Source: Azotobacter paspali
GTDB taxonomy: Bacteria > Pseudomonadota > Gammaproteobacteria > Pseudomonadales > Pseudomonadaceae
DNA length: 57,267 nucleotides
Strand: one strand, 5' to 3'
NCBI RefSeq assembly: GCF_042434745.1
Contig: NZ_JBHLSS010000055.1
Under the pieces are notes generated by a model. The model saw only the letters and a program-made list of their open reading frames with translations, made no database searches and was not told the origin of the DNA. A program made the translations under genes and the position numbers. This document shows, one piece after another, positions 20,097 to 30,464 of the stretch. Every line of letters begins with the position of its first letter. Position 1 is the first letter of the stretch.

Positions 20097-20597
20097 GAAT
20101 CCTCCTGTTGTCCGACACAAGAACGAAGGCGGGCTTGCAAAGCACGGCACCAGGACACTAGGGGTTTGGGACCGAAGTGCTAATAACGGAATTCCATCTC
20201 CATGTGCCCGTTTGTCTGTCAGACAAGCGAACGCATGCTTGCCTGGCGCCTCGAAAGAGCACTGCGTCGGTGCGGTATCGACCGGCCGTCCTTGTCGGTA
20301 AAGGCGGCAACGGCACCAGCGCGGATGCAGGGGCTCATCGCAAAGGGCACGCAGTACAGGCTCCACAGGCCAGACCCATTCACGGCGAAGGCGGATTATC
20401 GAACCTCGTCAGCAAAGCCGGCAGCGGTCCGACGCTTCGGGACGGGACGGCCATACAACCTCGGGAAATACCCGCCACAGGGCAGGGCCATGTTGGCAGC
20501 CCTGGCCACGCACGGAAACGGCCGCCCGTCGGGCCTTGGCGCACCCGGCCTGGCAGCCGTTAAGCTGGGCGCATCGTTCCCTCGGCTGGAGATCGCC
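20097..20597. other. 500-bp gene-free region upstream of opgG copy 2
   Basis: Divergent spacer between opgG copy 2 (-) and the UPF0158 gene (+). Open frames cross it, but none has a plausible start or conserved look. Apart from the palindrome at 20212-20226 nothing convincing is seen. It presumably contains both promoters. Confidence 0.5.
20212..20226. promoter_or_regulatory. 15-bp palindrome, candidate operator
   Basis: TTGTCTG-T-CAGACAA is a perfect inverted repeat with 7-base arms. It lies 116 bases upstream of the opgG copy 2 start on the opposite side from the coding sequence, a suitable place for a regulator site. No regulator can be named. Confidence 0.35.
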
Positions 20598-21050
20598 ATG
20601 CTTCTGACCATCGACCTGCAACGACTGGAAAACGCCCTGGAAGGCGACGAAGTCGTCGATCACTACCTAGACCTGGATACCGGCGAGATCCTCGTGGTCG
20701 GCCCCGAGGCACCGATTCCGGGCAGCGCCGAGAAGTACGACGTGCAACCCGAACGCTACCTGCCCATCGAACCGCTGCCCGGAGTCAAGAGCCTGGCGAT
20801 GCGCGAGGAGTTCCTCTATACCCAGCCCGATCCGCATGCGCACCCCCTGCTCAGCCGCGCCCTGAGCGGGCGCCGGCCGCTGCGCACCTTCGACTACGGA
20901 TTGGAGCAGTTTCCCCGGATGCGCGAGGCCTGGCACCTCTACCGGCGCCGGCGGCTACGCGAATACGCCCTGGAATGGCTGGAGGACAATGGTCTAGAGC
21001 CGGCGGGCCGGCTCAAGCCTCGAGCAGGAAGGTCACCGGACCGTCGTTGA
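20598..21050 (+). CDS. UPF0158 family protein
   Basis: 150-aa cytoplasmic protein. The N-terminal part (IDLQRLENALEGDEVVDHYLDLDTGEIL) and the W-rich helical C-terminal part (MREAWHLYRRRRLREYALEWLEDNGLEP) match the UPF0158 family, whose function is unknown. The ATG at 20598 has GGAG eight bases before it; the longer in-frame ORF upstream is unlikely. Its last 38 bases overlap the 3' end of dtd on the other strand, so the two transcripts converge and overlap. Confidence 0.82.
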   Translation: MLLTIDLQRLENALEGDEVVDHYLDLDTGEILVVGPEAPIPGSAEKYDVQPERYLPIEPLPGVKSLAMREEFLYTQPDPHAHPLLSRALSGRRPLRTFDYGLEQFPRMREAWHLYRRRRLREYALEWLEDNGLEPAGRLKPRAGRSPDRR

Positions 21051-21450
21051 CCAGTTCGACCCGCATATGGGCGCCGAAGCGCCCGCCGGCGACCTGCGGG
21101 TGACGCTCGCGGGCCAGCGCCAGCAGCGCCTCGAACAGCGCTTGGCCCTGGGCCGGCGGCGCGGCGCTGGAGAAGCTCGGGCGCAGGCCGCTGCGGGTAT
21201 CGGCGGCGAGGGTGAATTGCGAGACCAGCAGCAGGCCGCCGCCGACCTGAGCCAAGGACAGGTTCATGCGCCCCTCGGCATCGGCGAACACCCGGTAGTT
21301 GAGCAGCCGGTGCAGCATCCACCCGACGCTTTCCCGGTCGTCTTGCGGCTCGATGCCGACCAGCGCCAGCAGGCCCGGACCGATGGCGCCGACCGCCTCG
21401 CCAGCGATCGTCACCCGAGCCTCGGCAACCCGCTGGATCAGCGCCTTCAT
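21013..21450 (-). CDS. dtd: D-aminoacyl-tRNA deacylase
   Basis: 145-aa enzyme that hydrolyses D-aminoacyl-tRNA and Gly-tRNA-Ala, protecting translation. It contains the start MKALIQRVAEARVTI, the substrate loop SQFTLAADTRSGLRPSF and the cross-subunit Gly-cisPro-type region near the end (NDGPVTFLLEA). The ATG shares one base with the pip stop, so the two are coupled. The order pip-dtd is the same as in Pseudomonas. Confidence 0.96.
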   Translation of the reverse strand: MKALIQRVAEARVTIAGEAVGAIGPGLLALVGIEPQDDRESVGWMLHRLLNYRVFADAEGRMNLSLAQVGGGLLLVSQFTLAADTRSGLRPSFSSAAPPAQGQALFEALLALARERHPQVAGGRFGAHMRVELVNDGPVTFLLEA

Positions 21451-22415
21451 CAGGCCTCCTCGGGCGGCACGCCGAGCAGGCGCTTGGCGAGTGTGTCCGT
21501 GGCGCGCACCAGAGCATCGGCGATCCCCAACTCGCCGGCCGAATGCCCGGCATCGCGGATGATCAGCAGCTCGCTGTTCGACCAGGCGCGGTGCAATTCC
21601 CAGGCATTGTCCAGCGGGCAGACCACATCGTAGCGGCCATGCACGATCACCCCTGGCAGATGGGCGATCCTCGGCATGTCGCGCAGCAACTGGTCGGGCT
21701 CGAGGAAGGCATTGTTGACGAAGTAGTGGCACTCGATGCGTGCGATGGACAGGGCGTGCTCGTGGAAACGCTCGACCACGTCCGGGTTCGGCCGCAGGGT
21801 GGCGGTGCGCCCCTCCCAGGTGGACCAGGCCTTAGCCGCGTGCATCTTGGCGATCTCGTCGGTACCGGTGAGGCGCCTGTGGTAGGCCTGCATCAGGTCG
21901 CCACGCTCCTCCGGCGGGATCGGCGCCAGGTAATCCTGCCAAAAGTCCGGGAATAGCCGGCTGGCGCCTTCCTGGTAGAACCAGTGGAAGTCCTGCGGCC
22001 GGCACAGGAAGATGCCACGCAGGATCAGCGCCTTCACCCGCTCCGGATGGGTCTGGGCATAGGCCAGCGCCAAGGTAGACCCCCAGGAACCGCCGAACAG
22101 CACCCATTGCTCGATGCCCAGATGCTCGCGGATGCGTTCCATGTCCGCCACCAGATCCCAAGTGGTGTTGTTCTCCAGGCTCGCGTAGGGCGTCGAGCGG
22201 CCGCAGCCGCGCTGGTCGAAGGTCACGATGCGGTACAGGTTGGGGTCGAAGAAGCGCCGACTCATGCTGTCGCAGCCCGCCCCCGGCCCGCCATGGATGG
22301 ACACCACCGGCAGGCCGTCCGGCGAACCGCTCTCGTCGACGTACAGTTCGTGGGGATGGTCCACCGCCAATTGGTGGCGGGCGTAGGGTTTGATCTCCGG
22401 ATACACGGTTTGCAT
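21450..22415 (-). CDS. pip: Prolyl aminopeptidase (proline iminopeptidase)
   Basis: 321-aa alpha/beta-hydrolase that removes N-terminal proline from peptides. It has the oxyanion motif HGGPGAG, the nucleophile elbow GGSWGS, a cap domain rich in Trp/Phe (DFHWFYQEGASRLFPDFW), an acid region (VIHGRYDVVCP) and the catalytic His in RDAGHSAGE. The ATG at 22415 with GGAG upstream is preferred to a TTG four codons earlier. It is cotranscribed with dtd. Confidence 0.95.
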   Translation of the reverse strand: MQTVYPEIKPYARHQLAVDHPHELYVDESGSPDGLPVVSIHGGPGAGCDSMSRRFFDPNLYRIVTFDQRGCGRSTPYASLENNTTWDLVADMERIREHLGIEQWVLFGGSWGSTLALAYAQTHPERVKALILRGIFLCRPQDFHWFYQEGASRLFPDFWQDYLAPIPPEERGDLMQAYHRRLTGTDEIAKMHAAKAWSTWEGRTATLRPNPDVVERFHEHALSIARIECHYFVNNAFLEPDQLLRDMPRIAHLPGVIVHGRYDVVCPLDNAWELHRAWSNSELLIIRDAGHSAGELGIADALVRATDTLAKRLLGVPPEEA

Positions 22416-22568
22416 GCTCTGCTCCAAGGCTGAACAGGACCATCCGTCCTGGGGTAGCCGGCATCATAGCCTCGAAAAGAGCCGGGAGCATGCGCCAAAT
22501 CGGGGGAATGCCGCACCTGCCACCATTTTTGCGGAACGCCGCGCCCCGGCCTAACGTCGACTCCGGAC

Positions 22569-22925
22569 GTGATCGGCGCCACCACCCTGGAAGAGATCTA
22601 CACCAGCCCCAACCTGCACGAACTGGTCTGCGATCTGCTGCACGAGGGCCTACGGGTCGCCGCCGCCTACAGCGCGCAACTCGACCTGCCGGGCTTTCCC
22701 GCCCGCGGCGCGGCCATGGGCGCGGTACGCACCTCGATGCGGCAGGACCATGCGCGAGGACGCCCGCTGGAACTGGCGGCGATCGGCGAGGCCGTGCTCG
22801 AACTGGCCACCAGGCTGAACATCGCACTGCCGCGCAGCCGCCAGATCATCGCCTTGGCGCGCTTCTGCGGCCACCGGCAACGCGCTATCGGGTTCGAACC
22901 TCCATCCACATCCGAGAGCACTCCA
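22569..22925 (+). pseudogene. 5'-truncated ketopantoate-reductase-like remnant
   Basis: The frame reads LEEIYTSPNLHELVCDLLHEGLRVA, then TSMRQDHARGRPLELAAIGEAVLELATRLNI, the helical C-terminal domain pattern of the ApbA/PanE 2-dehydropantoate 2-reductase family (S-M-x-Q-D, G-R-P-x-E). The N-terminal Rossmann domain and the central catalytic Lys region are missing, because the sequence upstream of about 22560 has no such coding. The frame runs on into the thioesterase start. It is most likely a gene relic; a short functional protein is unlikely but not excluded. Confidence 0.6.
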
Positions 22926-23374
22926 TGGCCCGACGGCACCTGGAATTCCCCGCGCACGCCCTCCTCTACCGCACCGAGATGAGCGTAAGCGGCAGCGACA
23001 TCAATGGCGCCCGTCACCTGGGCAACGATACCCTGATCTCGATGCTCTCCGAGGCGCGCTCGGGTTTCCTGTACGCCCAGGGCATCGACGACAGCGGCGC
23101 CGAGAGCGAAGGTCCCGGCATCATCGTCACCGACCTCGCCACCCTCTACAAAGCCAAGGCTCACGCCCGCGACCGGCTGCCGTTCGAGGTGGGCCTGGCG
23201 GACTTCAACCGCTACGGCGGCGACATCTTGTTCCGCGTCAGCCGCCCGGCGGACGGCGCGCTGATCGCCCTGGCCAAGTACGGCTTCGTGTTCTTCGACT
23301 ACCGGGCCAGCAAGGTGGTGCCGATTCCCGAAGCCTTCGCCGCGCGCTTTTTGGAGGTCAACCGATTGCCTTGA
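22925..23374 (+). CDS. Thioesterase-like hotdog-fold protein
   Basis: 149-aa protein with the 4-hydroxybenzoyl-CoA thioesterase-like fold. MSVSGSDINGARHLGNDTLISMLSEARSGFLYAQG is the hotdog alpha-helix region, with N-x-x-x-H-L-G-N around the active site, followed by YKAKAHARDRLPFEVGL and a terminal strand FVFFDYRASKVVPIP. A fatty or aromatic acyl-CoA substrate is likely, but which one cannot be told. The end overlaps the convergent cupin gene by 17 bp. Confidence 0.8.
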   Translation: MARRHLEFPAHALLYRTEMSVSGSDINGARHLGNDTLISMLSEARSGFLYAQGIDDSGAESEGPGIIVTDLATLYKAKAHARDRLPFEVGLADFNRYGGDILFRVSRPADGALIALAKYGFVFFDYRASKVVPIPEAFAARFLEVNRLP

Positions 23375-23699
23375 CCGGCGGCACGTGCACCGCCAGCCAG
23401 ACCGTCGGACCGTGCGGGGCGGTGGCCTCGACGCGATGGCGTTCGCCCGCCGAGATCAGCAGGTGATCGCCCACCGCCAGGGCGATCGGCTGCGATTGGC
23501 TTTCCAGGCGCAGCACTGCGCTGCCGGCCAGCAGCAATACCCACTCGTCCCAATCCTGGTCGTACCAGAAGCCCGGTGGGCTGGCCTGCCCTTGGGAGAC
23601 GATGCGTTCGACTCGGCAACCGGGCAGGCTGAGCAAGTCGTCGAAGCGCTCGCCCGCCGAAGCATCGGGCAGCGGCCGGAAGAGGTTGCGCGGGGACAA
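23358..23699 (-). CDS. Small cupin-domain protein
   Basis: 113-aa single-domain cupin: NLFRPLPDASAGERFDDLL, a metal-site motif region PPGFWYDQDWDEWVLLLAGSAVLRLE, then VGDHLLISAGERHRVEAT. The start is read as TTG at 23699, giving MSPRNLFRPL, because AAGGAG lies eight bases upstream and no ATG/GTG near the domain start fits; a long upstream reading frame is antisense to the lipocalin gene. The role is unknown. It follows the lipocalin on the same strand. Confidence 0.78.
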   Translation of the reverse strand: MSPRNLFRPLPDASAGERFDDLLSLPGCRVERIVSQGQASPPGFWYDQDWDEWVLLLAGSAVLRLESQSQPIALAVGDHLLISAGERHRVEATAPHGPTVWLAVHVPPVKAIG

Positions 23700-23737
23700 T
23701 ATCGAGACTCCTTGCACCGAGGGGAAATGGCGAGCGT

Positions 23738-24292
23738 TCAATCCCCAGGGCGCCAGATCAGCAATTCGGTTTCGTAGCCCCTCTCGCGGGCCAAGCCGAG
23801 CAGGCGCTCGCGGTCCTGCGGGGTGATGCTGGTGTCGCGGGAAAGTATCCAGAGGAATTCGCGATCGGGACTGCCGACCAGGGCTAGGCGATAGTCCGGG
23901 TCGACATGCAGCACCCAGTAGTCGCCCTTGGCCAACACTGGGAAGCCGTAGCCGAAGACATTGTAAAAGCGCAGTTGGAGCCGGTCGGTGCGCCCCCGCT
24001 CGAGCGGGCGAGCCGTACCACTGGCCTCCAGCCATTCGCCGGCGGCCGTGCGGCAGCGGTTGTGCACGGCCAGAACACCGGGGGACAGCAGGCGGTAATG
24101 CGCCTCGGCCTGGCGGCAGCGGCTCTGGAACGACACCGGCAGGCGCGCCAGTTCGTACCAGGTACCCTGGTAGCGTTCGAGATCCACTGTGCCGGCCGTG
24201 GCCGGCGGCTGCCGTTCCCAGTAGGCACAACCGCCGAGCAGCAGGCCGAGAGCGGCCAGGCCGAGCGCGCGCCACGCCCCCGTGCGTTTCAT
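23738..24292 (-). CDS. blc: Outer-membrane lipocalin lipoprotein (Blc-type)
   Basis: 184-aa lipoprotein with signal peptide and lipobox LLGGC (Cys near residue 22). The lipocalin fold has the first-strand motif YQGTWYELARLPVSFQ, the second motif LQLRFYNVFGYGFPVLAKGDYWVL and the third region DREFLWILSRD. Bacterial lipocalins bind lysophospholipids or fatty acids in the outer membrane. The start overlaps the preceding small lipoprotein gene by four bases (ATGA), so they form an operon. Confidence 0.92.
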   Translation of the reverse strand: MKRTGAWRALGLAALGLLLGGCAYWERQPPATAGTVDLERYQGTWYELARLPVSFQSRCRQAEAHYRLLSPGVLAVHNRCRTAAGEWLEASGTARPLERGRTDRLQLRFYNVFGYGFPVLAKGDYWVLHVDPDYRLALVGSPDREFLWILSRDTSITPQDRERLLGLARERGYETELLIWRPGD

Positions 24293-24543
24293 CGCAGGCC
24301 CTGCCCGGAGAACATCAACACCTTATCGCCGCCGAACTGGATGCTGATGAAGGTCCGCTGGTCGCCCCAGGTGCAACTGGAGAAACCGAGGGCCCCGGAG
24401 CACTCGGCGGGCTTGCCGAGCATCTGCTCGACTTCGCCGCGGAGCATGCCGGGCTTGAGCCGGGAATAGTTCTCCTGGTTGAGCCCGCCGTCGCAGGCGG
24501 CCAGCAGGAGACAGAAGGACAGCAGGGCGAAACGAAGCGACAT
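24289..24543 (-). CDS. Small BamE/OmlA-like lipoprotein
   Basis: 84-aa lipoprotein. The signal peptide MSLRFALLSFCLLLAAC ends in a lipobox with Cys17, followed by NQENYSRLKPGMLRGEVEQMLGKPAECS, a short SmpA/OmlA-like repeat (K-x-G-M ... E-V-x-x-x-L-G-x-P). The role is unknown. It is coupled to the lipocalin downstream. The ATG at 24543 is chosen because it opens directly on the signal peptide; the longer ORF upstream is not signal-like. Confidence 0.85.
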   Translation of the reverse strand: MSLRFALLSFCLLLAACDGGLNQENYSRLKPGMLRGEVEQMLGKPAECSGALGFSSCTWGDQRTFISIQFGGDKVLMFSGQGLR

Positions 24544-24648
24544 CGACGGACATCCTGGCAAGGGTGAAGCACAAGCCTGACACGATAGCCTCCCGGATGA
24601 CATCAACGTTTCGTAAAAGCCGCGGCCGGCACGCCGCGGCACCAGGGG

Positions 24649-25662
24649 TCACCCTTCCAGATGATAGTCGGTGATGCGCTTGACCTCCGCCTTCGAACCG
24701 AGGAACACCGCGACCCGCTGGTGCAAAGATTCGGGCTGGATGTCGAGGATGCGCTGGCTGCCGTCGGTGGCGGCGCCGCCGGCCTGCTCGATGATGAAGG
24801 ACATCGGGTTGGCCTCGTACATCAGCCGCAGCTTGCCGGGCTTGCTCGGCTCGCGGGCATCGCGCGGGTACATGAAGATGCCGCCGCGGGTGAGGATACG
24901 GTGCACGTCGGCCACCATGGAGGCGATCCAGCGCATGTTGTAGTTCTTATCCAGCGGGCCGGTCTTGCCGGCCAGCAACTCGTCCACGTAGCGCTTGACC
25001 GGCGGCTCCCAGTGGCGCTGGTTGGACATGTTGATGGCGAACTCGGCGGTGGTTTCCGGCACGCTCAGGTTGTCGTGGGTGAGCACGAAGCTGCCCAGCT
25101 CGCGGTCAAGGGTGAAGCCCTTGACGCCATTGCCAAGGGTCAGCATGAGCATGGTCTGCGGGCCGTAGATGGCGTAACCGGCGGCCACCTGCTGGGTGCC
25201 CGGCTGGAGGAAAGCCTGCTCGTTGAGGCTGTCGTTCTGGGTCAGGTACTGGTCCGGGCAGCGCAGCACCGAGAAGATGGTGCCGACCGAGACGTTGACG
25301 TCGATGTTGCTGGAACCGTCCAGCGGATCGAACACCAGCAGGTAGGCGCCCTTTGGGTACTTGCCGGGAATCTGATAGGCGGAGTCCATTTCTTCGGAAG
25401 CCATGCCGGCCAGGTGGCCACCCCACTCGTTGGCCTCCAGGAGGATCTCGTTGGACATCACGTCGAGCTTCTTCTGCACCTCGCCCTGCACGTTCTCGGT
25501 GCCCATGCTGCCGAGCACCCCGCCCAGCGCGCCTTTGGACACTGCATGGCTGATTTCCTTGCAGGCACGCGCCACCACCTCGATGAGGAAGCGCAGGTCG
25601 GCCGGGGTGTTGTGACTGCGAGTCTGCTCGATCAGGTAGCGGCTCAGGGTTACGCGGGACAT
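24649..25662 (-). CDS. fbp: Fructose-1,6-bisphosphatase, class I
   Basis: Gluconeogenic phosphatase making fructose-6-phosphate. The 337-aa sequence has the metal- and substrate-binding motif DPLDGSSNIDVNVSVGTIFS near residue 115, GGIFMYPRD and KLRLMYEANPMSFIIEQAGG. Family length about 335-340 aa. The ATG at 25662 gives MSRVTLSRYLIEQ, standard for the family. It supports sugar synthesis together with fba, pgk and pckA elsewhere in the window. Confidence 0.97.
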   Translation of the reverse strand: MSRVTLSRYLIEQTRSHNTPADLRFLIEVVARACKEISHAVSKGALGGVLGSMGTENVQGEVQKKLDVMSNEILLEANEWGGHLAGMASEEMDSAYQIPGKYPKGAYLLVFDPLDGSSNIDVNVSVGTIFSVLRCPDQYLTQNDSLNEQAFLQPGTQQVAAGYAIYGPQTMLMLTLGNGVKGFTLDRELGSFVLTHDNLSVPETTAEFAINMSNQRHWEPPVKRYVDELLAGKTGPLDKNYNMRWIASMVADVHRILTRGGIFMYPRDAREPSKPGKLRLMYEANPMSFIIEQAGGAATDGSQRILDIQPESLHQRVAVFLGSKAEVKRITDYHLEG

Positions 25663-25787
25663 GTAAATGACTCCGGGGGCTGGAAAATTCGCGCATTTTA
25701 ACGCGACAGGGTGGGCGATGCCTCACTCAGACTGGAACAGCCGGCGCAGGTTCAGCATCGCAACAATCGATACGGCTCGGGGCCGGC

Positions 25788-28235
<2,448 letters not shown>

Positions 28236-28404
28236 AACGGCAACCTCGCTGGGCAATGACGGAACAAGGGTTCGACCCTCGGCGGCGCAACAACATGCAC
28301 CCACCCAATCAAGCATGCACAAAGCGGGCGAAGCCGCCAGGCGGATGCGCCGACGAGCGGATTTATCGCTATCATCGCGCGCCCTCCACCACTGCCGCCC
28401 ACCG

Positions 28405-28809
28405 ATGAAGAAGCCGCCGATCCTCGCCGCCGCCGACCCCGAGCGCCTGGAAACCTGGGTCAAGTACCGCCAGAGCCTGTGCCAGGACTGTCGGGCCACC
28501 TGCTGCAGCCTGCCGGTGGAAGTACGCCTTCCCGACCTGATCCGCCTGGGCCTGGCCGACGCCTTCGAGCAGGGCGAGCCATCTAAGCAGGTCGCCCGTC
28601 GGCTGATGAAGGCCGGCAGCGTCGAGCACTTCAACCACAAGCGGGAAGTATTCACCCTCGCCCGCCGCAGCAACGGCGACTGCCTCTACCTGGATCAGCG
28701 CAGCCGCCTGTGCACCTGCTACGCGCAGCGACCAGACACCTGCCGCAACCACCCGACCATCGGCCCCAGGCCGGGCCATTGCGCCTGGCGGCCGAAGCAA
28801 CCGGGCTGA
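28405..28809 (+). CDS. YkgJ family cysteine-cluster protein
   Basis: 134-aa protein with the CxxCxxxCC-type cluster CQDCRATCC near residue 26, and later Cys residues in CLYLDQRSRLCTCYAQRPDTCRNHP. The family is thought to bind zinc or an iron-sulfur centre; the function is unknown. ATG at 28405. Divergent from glgP across 169 bp that should hold both promoters. Confidence 0.88.
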   Translation: MKKPPILAAADPERLETWVKYRQSLCQDCRATCCSLPVEVRLPDLIRLGLADAFEQGEPSKQVARRLMKAGSVEHFNHKREVFTLARRSNGDCLYLDQRSRLCTCYAQRPDTCRNHPTIGPRPGHCAWRPKQPG

Positions 28810-28935
28810 TTTCAGAAGAAGAAGGCCGACCTGCTCGCGACGATGCCCTCCACGGGACCGGCACGGCTGCCGTCGAGCGGCCGATGATCCTGGCTCCAGG
28901 CCGGAGAGTCCCGCCCGTCGACGCTGTGGATAGTC

Positions 28936-29160
28936 CTGAAATACGGTCAGGAAGCTGCGGCGCATACCGGCCAGCTTCATGCCGGGTTGGCCAGAACGGG
29001 CGGATTGATAGGCCGTTACGATCAGATGATCGCGGGCCATGCTCGATCCCAAGACCTGATTGTCGTCACCAACAACCGCAGCGAATTCGACTGTGTGCCC
29101 GGTTTGCGAGTTGAGGACTGGGTCGCCACCGGTGTTGGTCACTACGTCACGACAAAGTAG
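28936..29160 (+). pseudogene. VapC (PIN-domain toxin) C-terminal remnant
   Basis: Translating the + strand from about 28936 gives LKYGQEAAAHTGQLHAG, then IGRYDQMIAGHARSQ, DLIVVTNNRSEF and VPGLRVEDW before a TAG at 29158. This is the C-terminal half of type II VapC ribonuclease toxins, including the acidic Asp of IGxYD and the VTNN-EF motif. The N-terminus with the first catalytic Asp is absent, as is a vapB antitoxin gene. It is a relic of a toxin-antitoxin module. The sequence upstream to 28809 carries no recognisable gene. Confidence 0.72.
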
Positions 29161-29560
29161 CGGCCTCCATTGATCGATAAGCGCCGCTTCTCGACGAACA
29201 CCGCTTTGCCCGGATCGGTCTTGGTGCGCGCCTCCACTGCCGCCGCGATCAGGTCGCCATGCACCGCCACGCTGTTCACCACCGAACCGTAGGCCGACAG
29301 GCCGATGCTGAACAGCAGCGCCGGCGTCGCCGGGTCGCGGATGTCCAGCATTTCCACCCGAGCGCTGGCGGTATTGACCACGAACAGGCGCTGGCTGGAC
29401 GGATCGTGAGCGACGATCTCGGCCGCCGCCTGATCGAACAGCCCGCTGTGGAAACTGCCCAGCGGCGACAATTCGAGGCCGAACGGCGGCTGGCCCCGGC
29501 GAGCGCCGCTCCGACCAGCCCGAGCGCCAGCAGCGCGGCGGCAAGCGTTTTCGACTTCAT
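29142..29560 (-). pseudogene. Frameshifted, truncated choice-of-anchor-I-like secreted protein
   Basis: It opens with a good start (ATG at 29560, GGGAG upstream) and a signal peptide MKSKTLAAALLALGLVGAALAGA. Coding then shifts frame near 29490-29510 and continues as PPFGLELSPLGSFHSGLF, AAEIVAHDPSSQRLFVVNTA and VNSVAVHGDLIAAAVEA, a beta-propeller-like stretch typical of choice-of-anchor I / esterase-like phytase proteins. It stops at 29142 next to the vapC relic, losing most of the protein (such proteins are usually several hundred residues). Confidence 0.6.
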
Positions 29561-29907
29561 GTACCGCTCCCTGTATGGACGGAGGCCGCAGCATGGGGCG
29601 AAGAAGTTGCCGGCGCAGACAGGCGACGGGCGGCGGCCGGGGTGCCCCAAGGTTGCATCGGCCAACTTCCCACAGCTTCCACTCGTCATATTGCGTGTGA
29701 ACCTTCAACGACAACGGTAGCGATGCCTTAAAAGTAGGCCATAATATTTCGTGAAAATTTCGTGAAAAAAAATGAAGTCTTTTTATCCATACTGCACGGC
29801 AATGCCTTGCCATACGGCTATTCCGGCAGCCAAGGCGGTGGAGTGCCCACCCGAAAACCACCCGACCTGCCGGGAGCCATGATCGCGCGCGAGGCTGGAG
29901 CAAGAAA
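29561..29907. other. Intergenic region with tandem 11-bp repeat
   Basis: Divergent spacer between the truncated secreted-protein relic (-) and the 105-aa gene (+). It is AT-rich at 29735-29800 and contains an exact tandem repeat, TTTCGTGAAAA at 29747-29757 and again at 29758-29768, one helical turn apart. This could be a regulator site for either side. No other gene is seen. Confidence 0.45.
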
Positions 29908-30225
29908 ATGGACGACAAGAACGACCTGGCCGCCCTGCTGACCGACCACCAAGCCCCCCGGACCAGGCGAGGCGCGACGGCGGAACTGGCGGCGGAGGTT
30001 TATCAGCTCTACCGGCTCACCAATCTGGTCGATCGGCTGGAAGAAACCTTCGGTCCGACACTCCTGACCCGGGAGGAACTCCTGCCGTGGCTGGCCGAGC
30101 AGATCGAGCGAATCCGCATCTCCGGCATCACGGACTGCGACCTCGCGAGCGATCTGATCGACGAGGCCTACCAGGCAAGGCTGAAGATCGGTAGCGCGCG
30201 CTTTTTCGAGCGCTATTTTCGGTGA
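29908..30225 (+). CDS. Hypothetical protein, 105 aa
   Basis: Not recognised. The ATG follows GGAG at a normal distance. The product is helical and charged: TRRGATAELAAEVYQLYRL, NLVDRLEETFG, then LLPWLAEQIERIRISG and ASDLIDEAYQARLKIG, ending ARFFERYFR. No signal peptide, membrane segment or cysteine pair is seen. It sits alone in a zone of gene relics. The predicted coding bias looks normal for the region, so it is probably a real gene. Confidence 0.55.
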   Translation: MDDKNDLAALLTDHQAPRTRRGATAELAAEVYQLYRLTNLVDRLEETFGPTLLTREELLPWLAEQIERIRISGITDCDLASDLIDEAYQARLKIGSARFFERYFR

Positions 30226-30464
30226 CGGGAACCTCGCCCTTTCCCAGCAACGATTCGCGCTTCTGCACAACGGACGAGGGAACCACTGATCTCGCCGTGG
30301 ACTCAGCAGAGCCACATTGGAAAGAGGGCGAGGCTCGCACCAATGCAGCGGAACGTCCGTATCGAGCAGCAATACGCCATCCACATTCGGATGGCAGTAC
30401 CGCGCAATCCGTGGAGAGCGCATCCGCCATTCCCTGAGGCGCCCCGAAAGGCATCCGATCGCGG

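Noticed and set aside
20202..20597. In-frame extension upstream of the UPF0158 gene
   Set aside because: It has no conserved sequence and the internal ATG at 20598 has a Shine-Dalgarno and begins the conserved domain.
22880..22900. GGTTCGAACC-like string that resembles a tRNA T-loop
   Set aside because: No acceptor, D or anticodon arms can be formed around it; it lies in the ketopantoate-reductase relic.
30226..30464. Antisense reading frame with DGVLLLDTDVPLHW-type residues
   Set aside because: No recognisable domain, no start signal and no homology pattern; likely decayed DNA.
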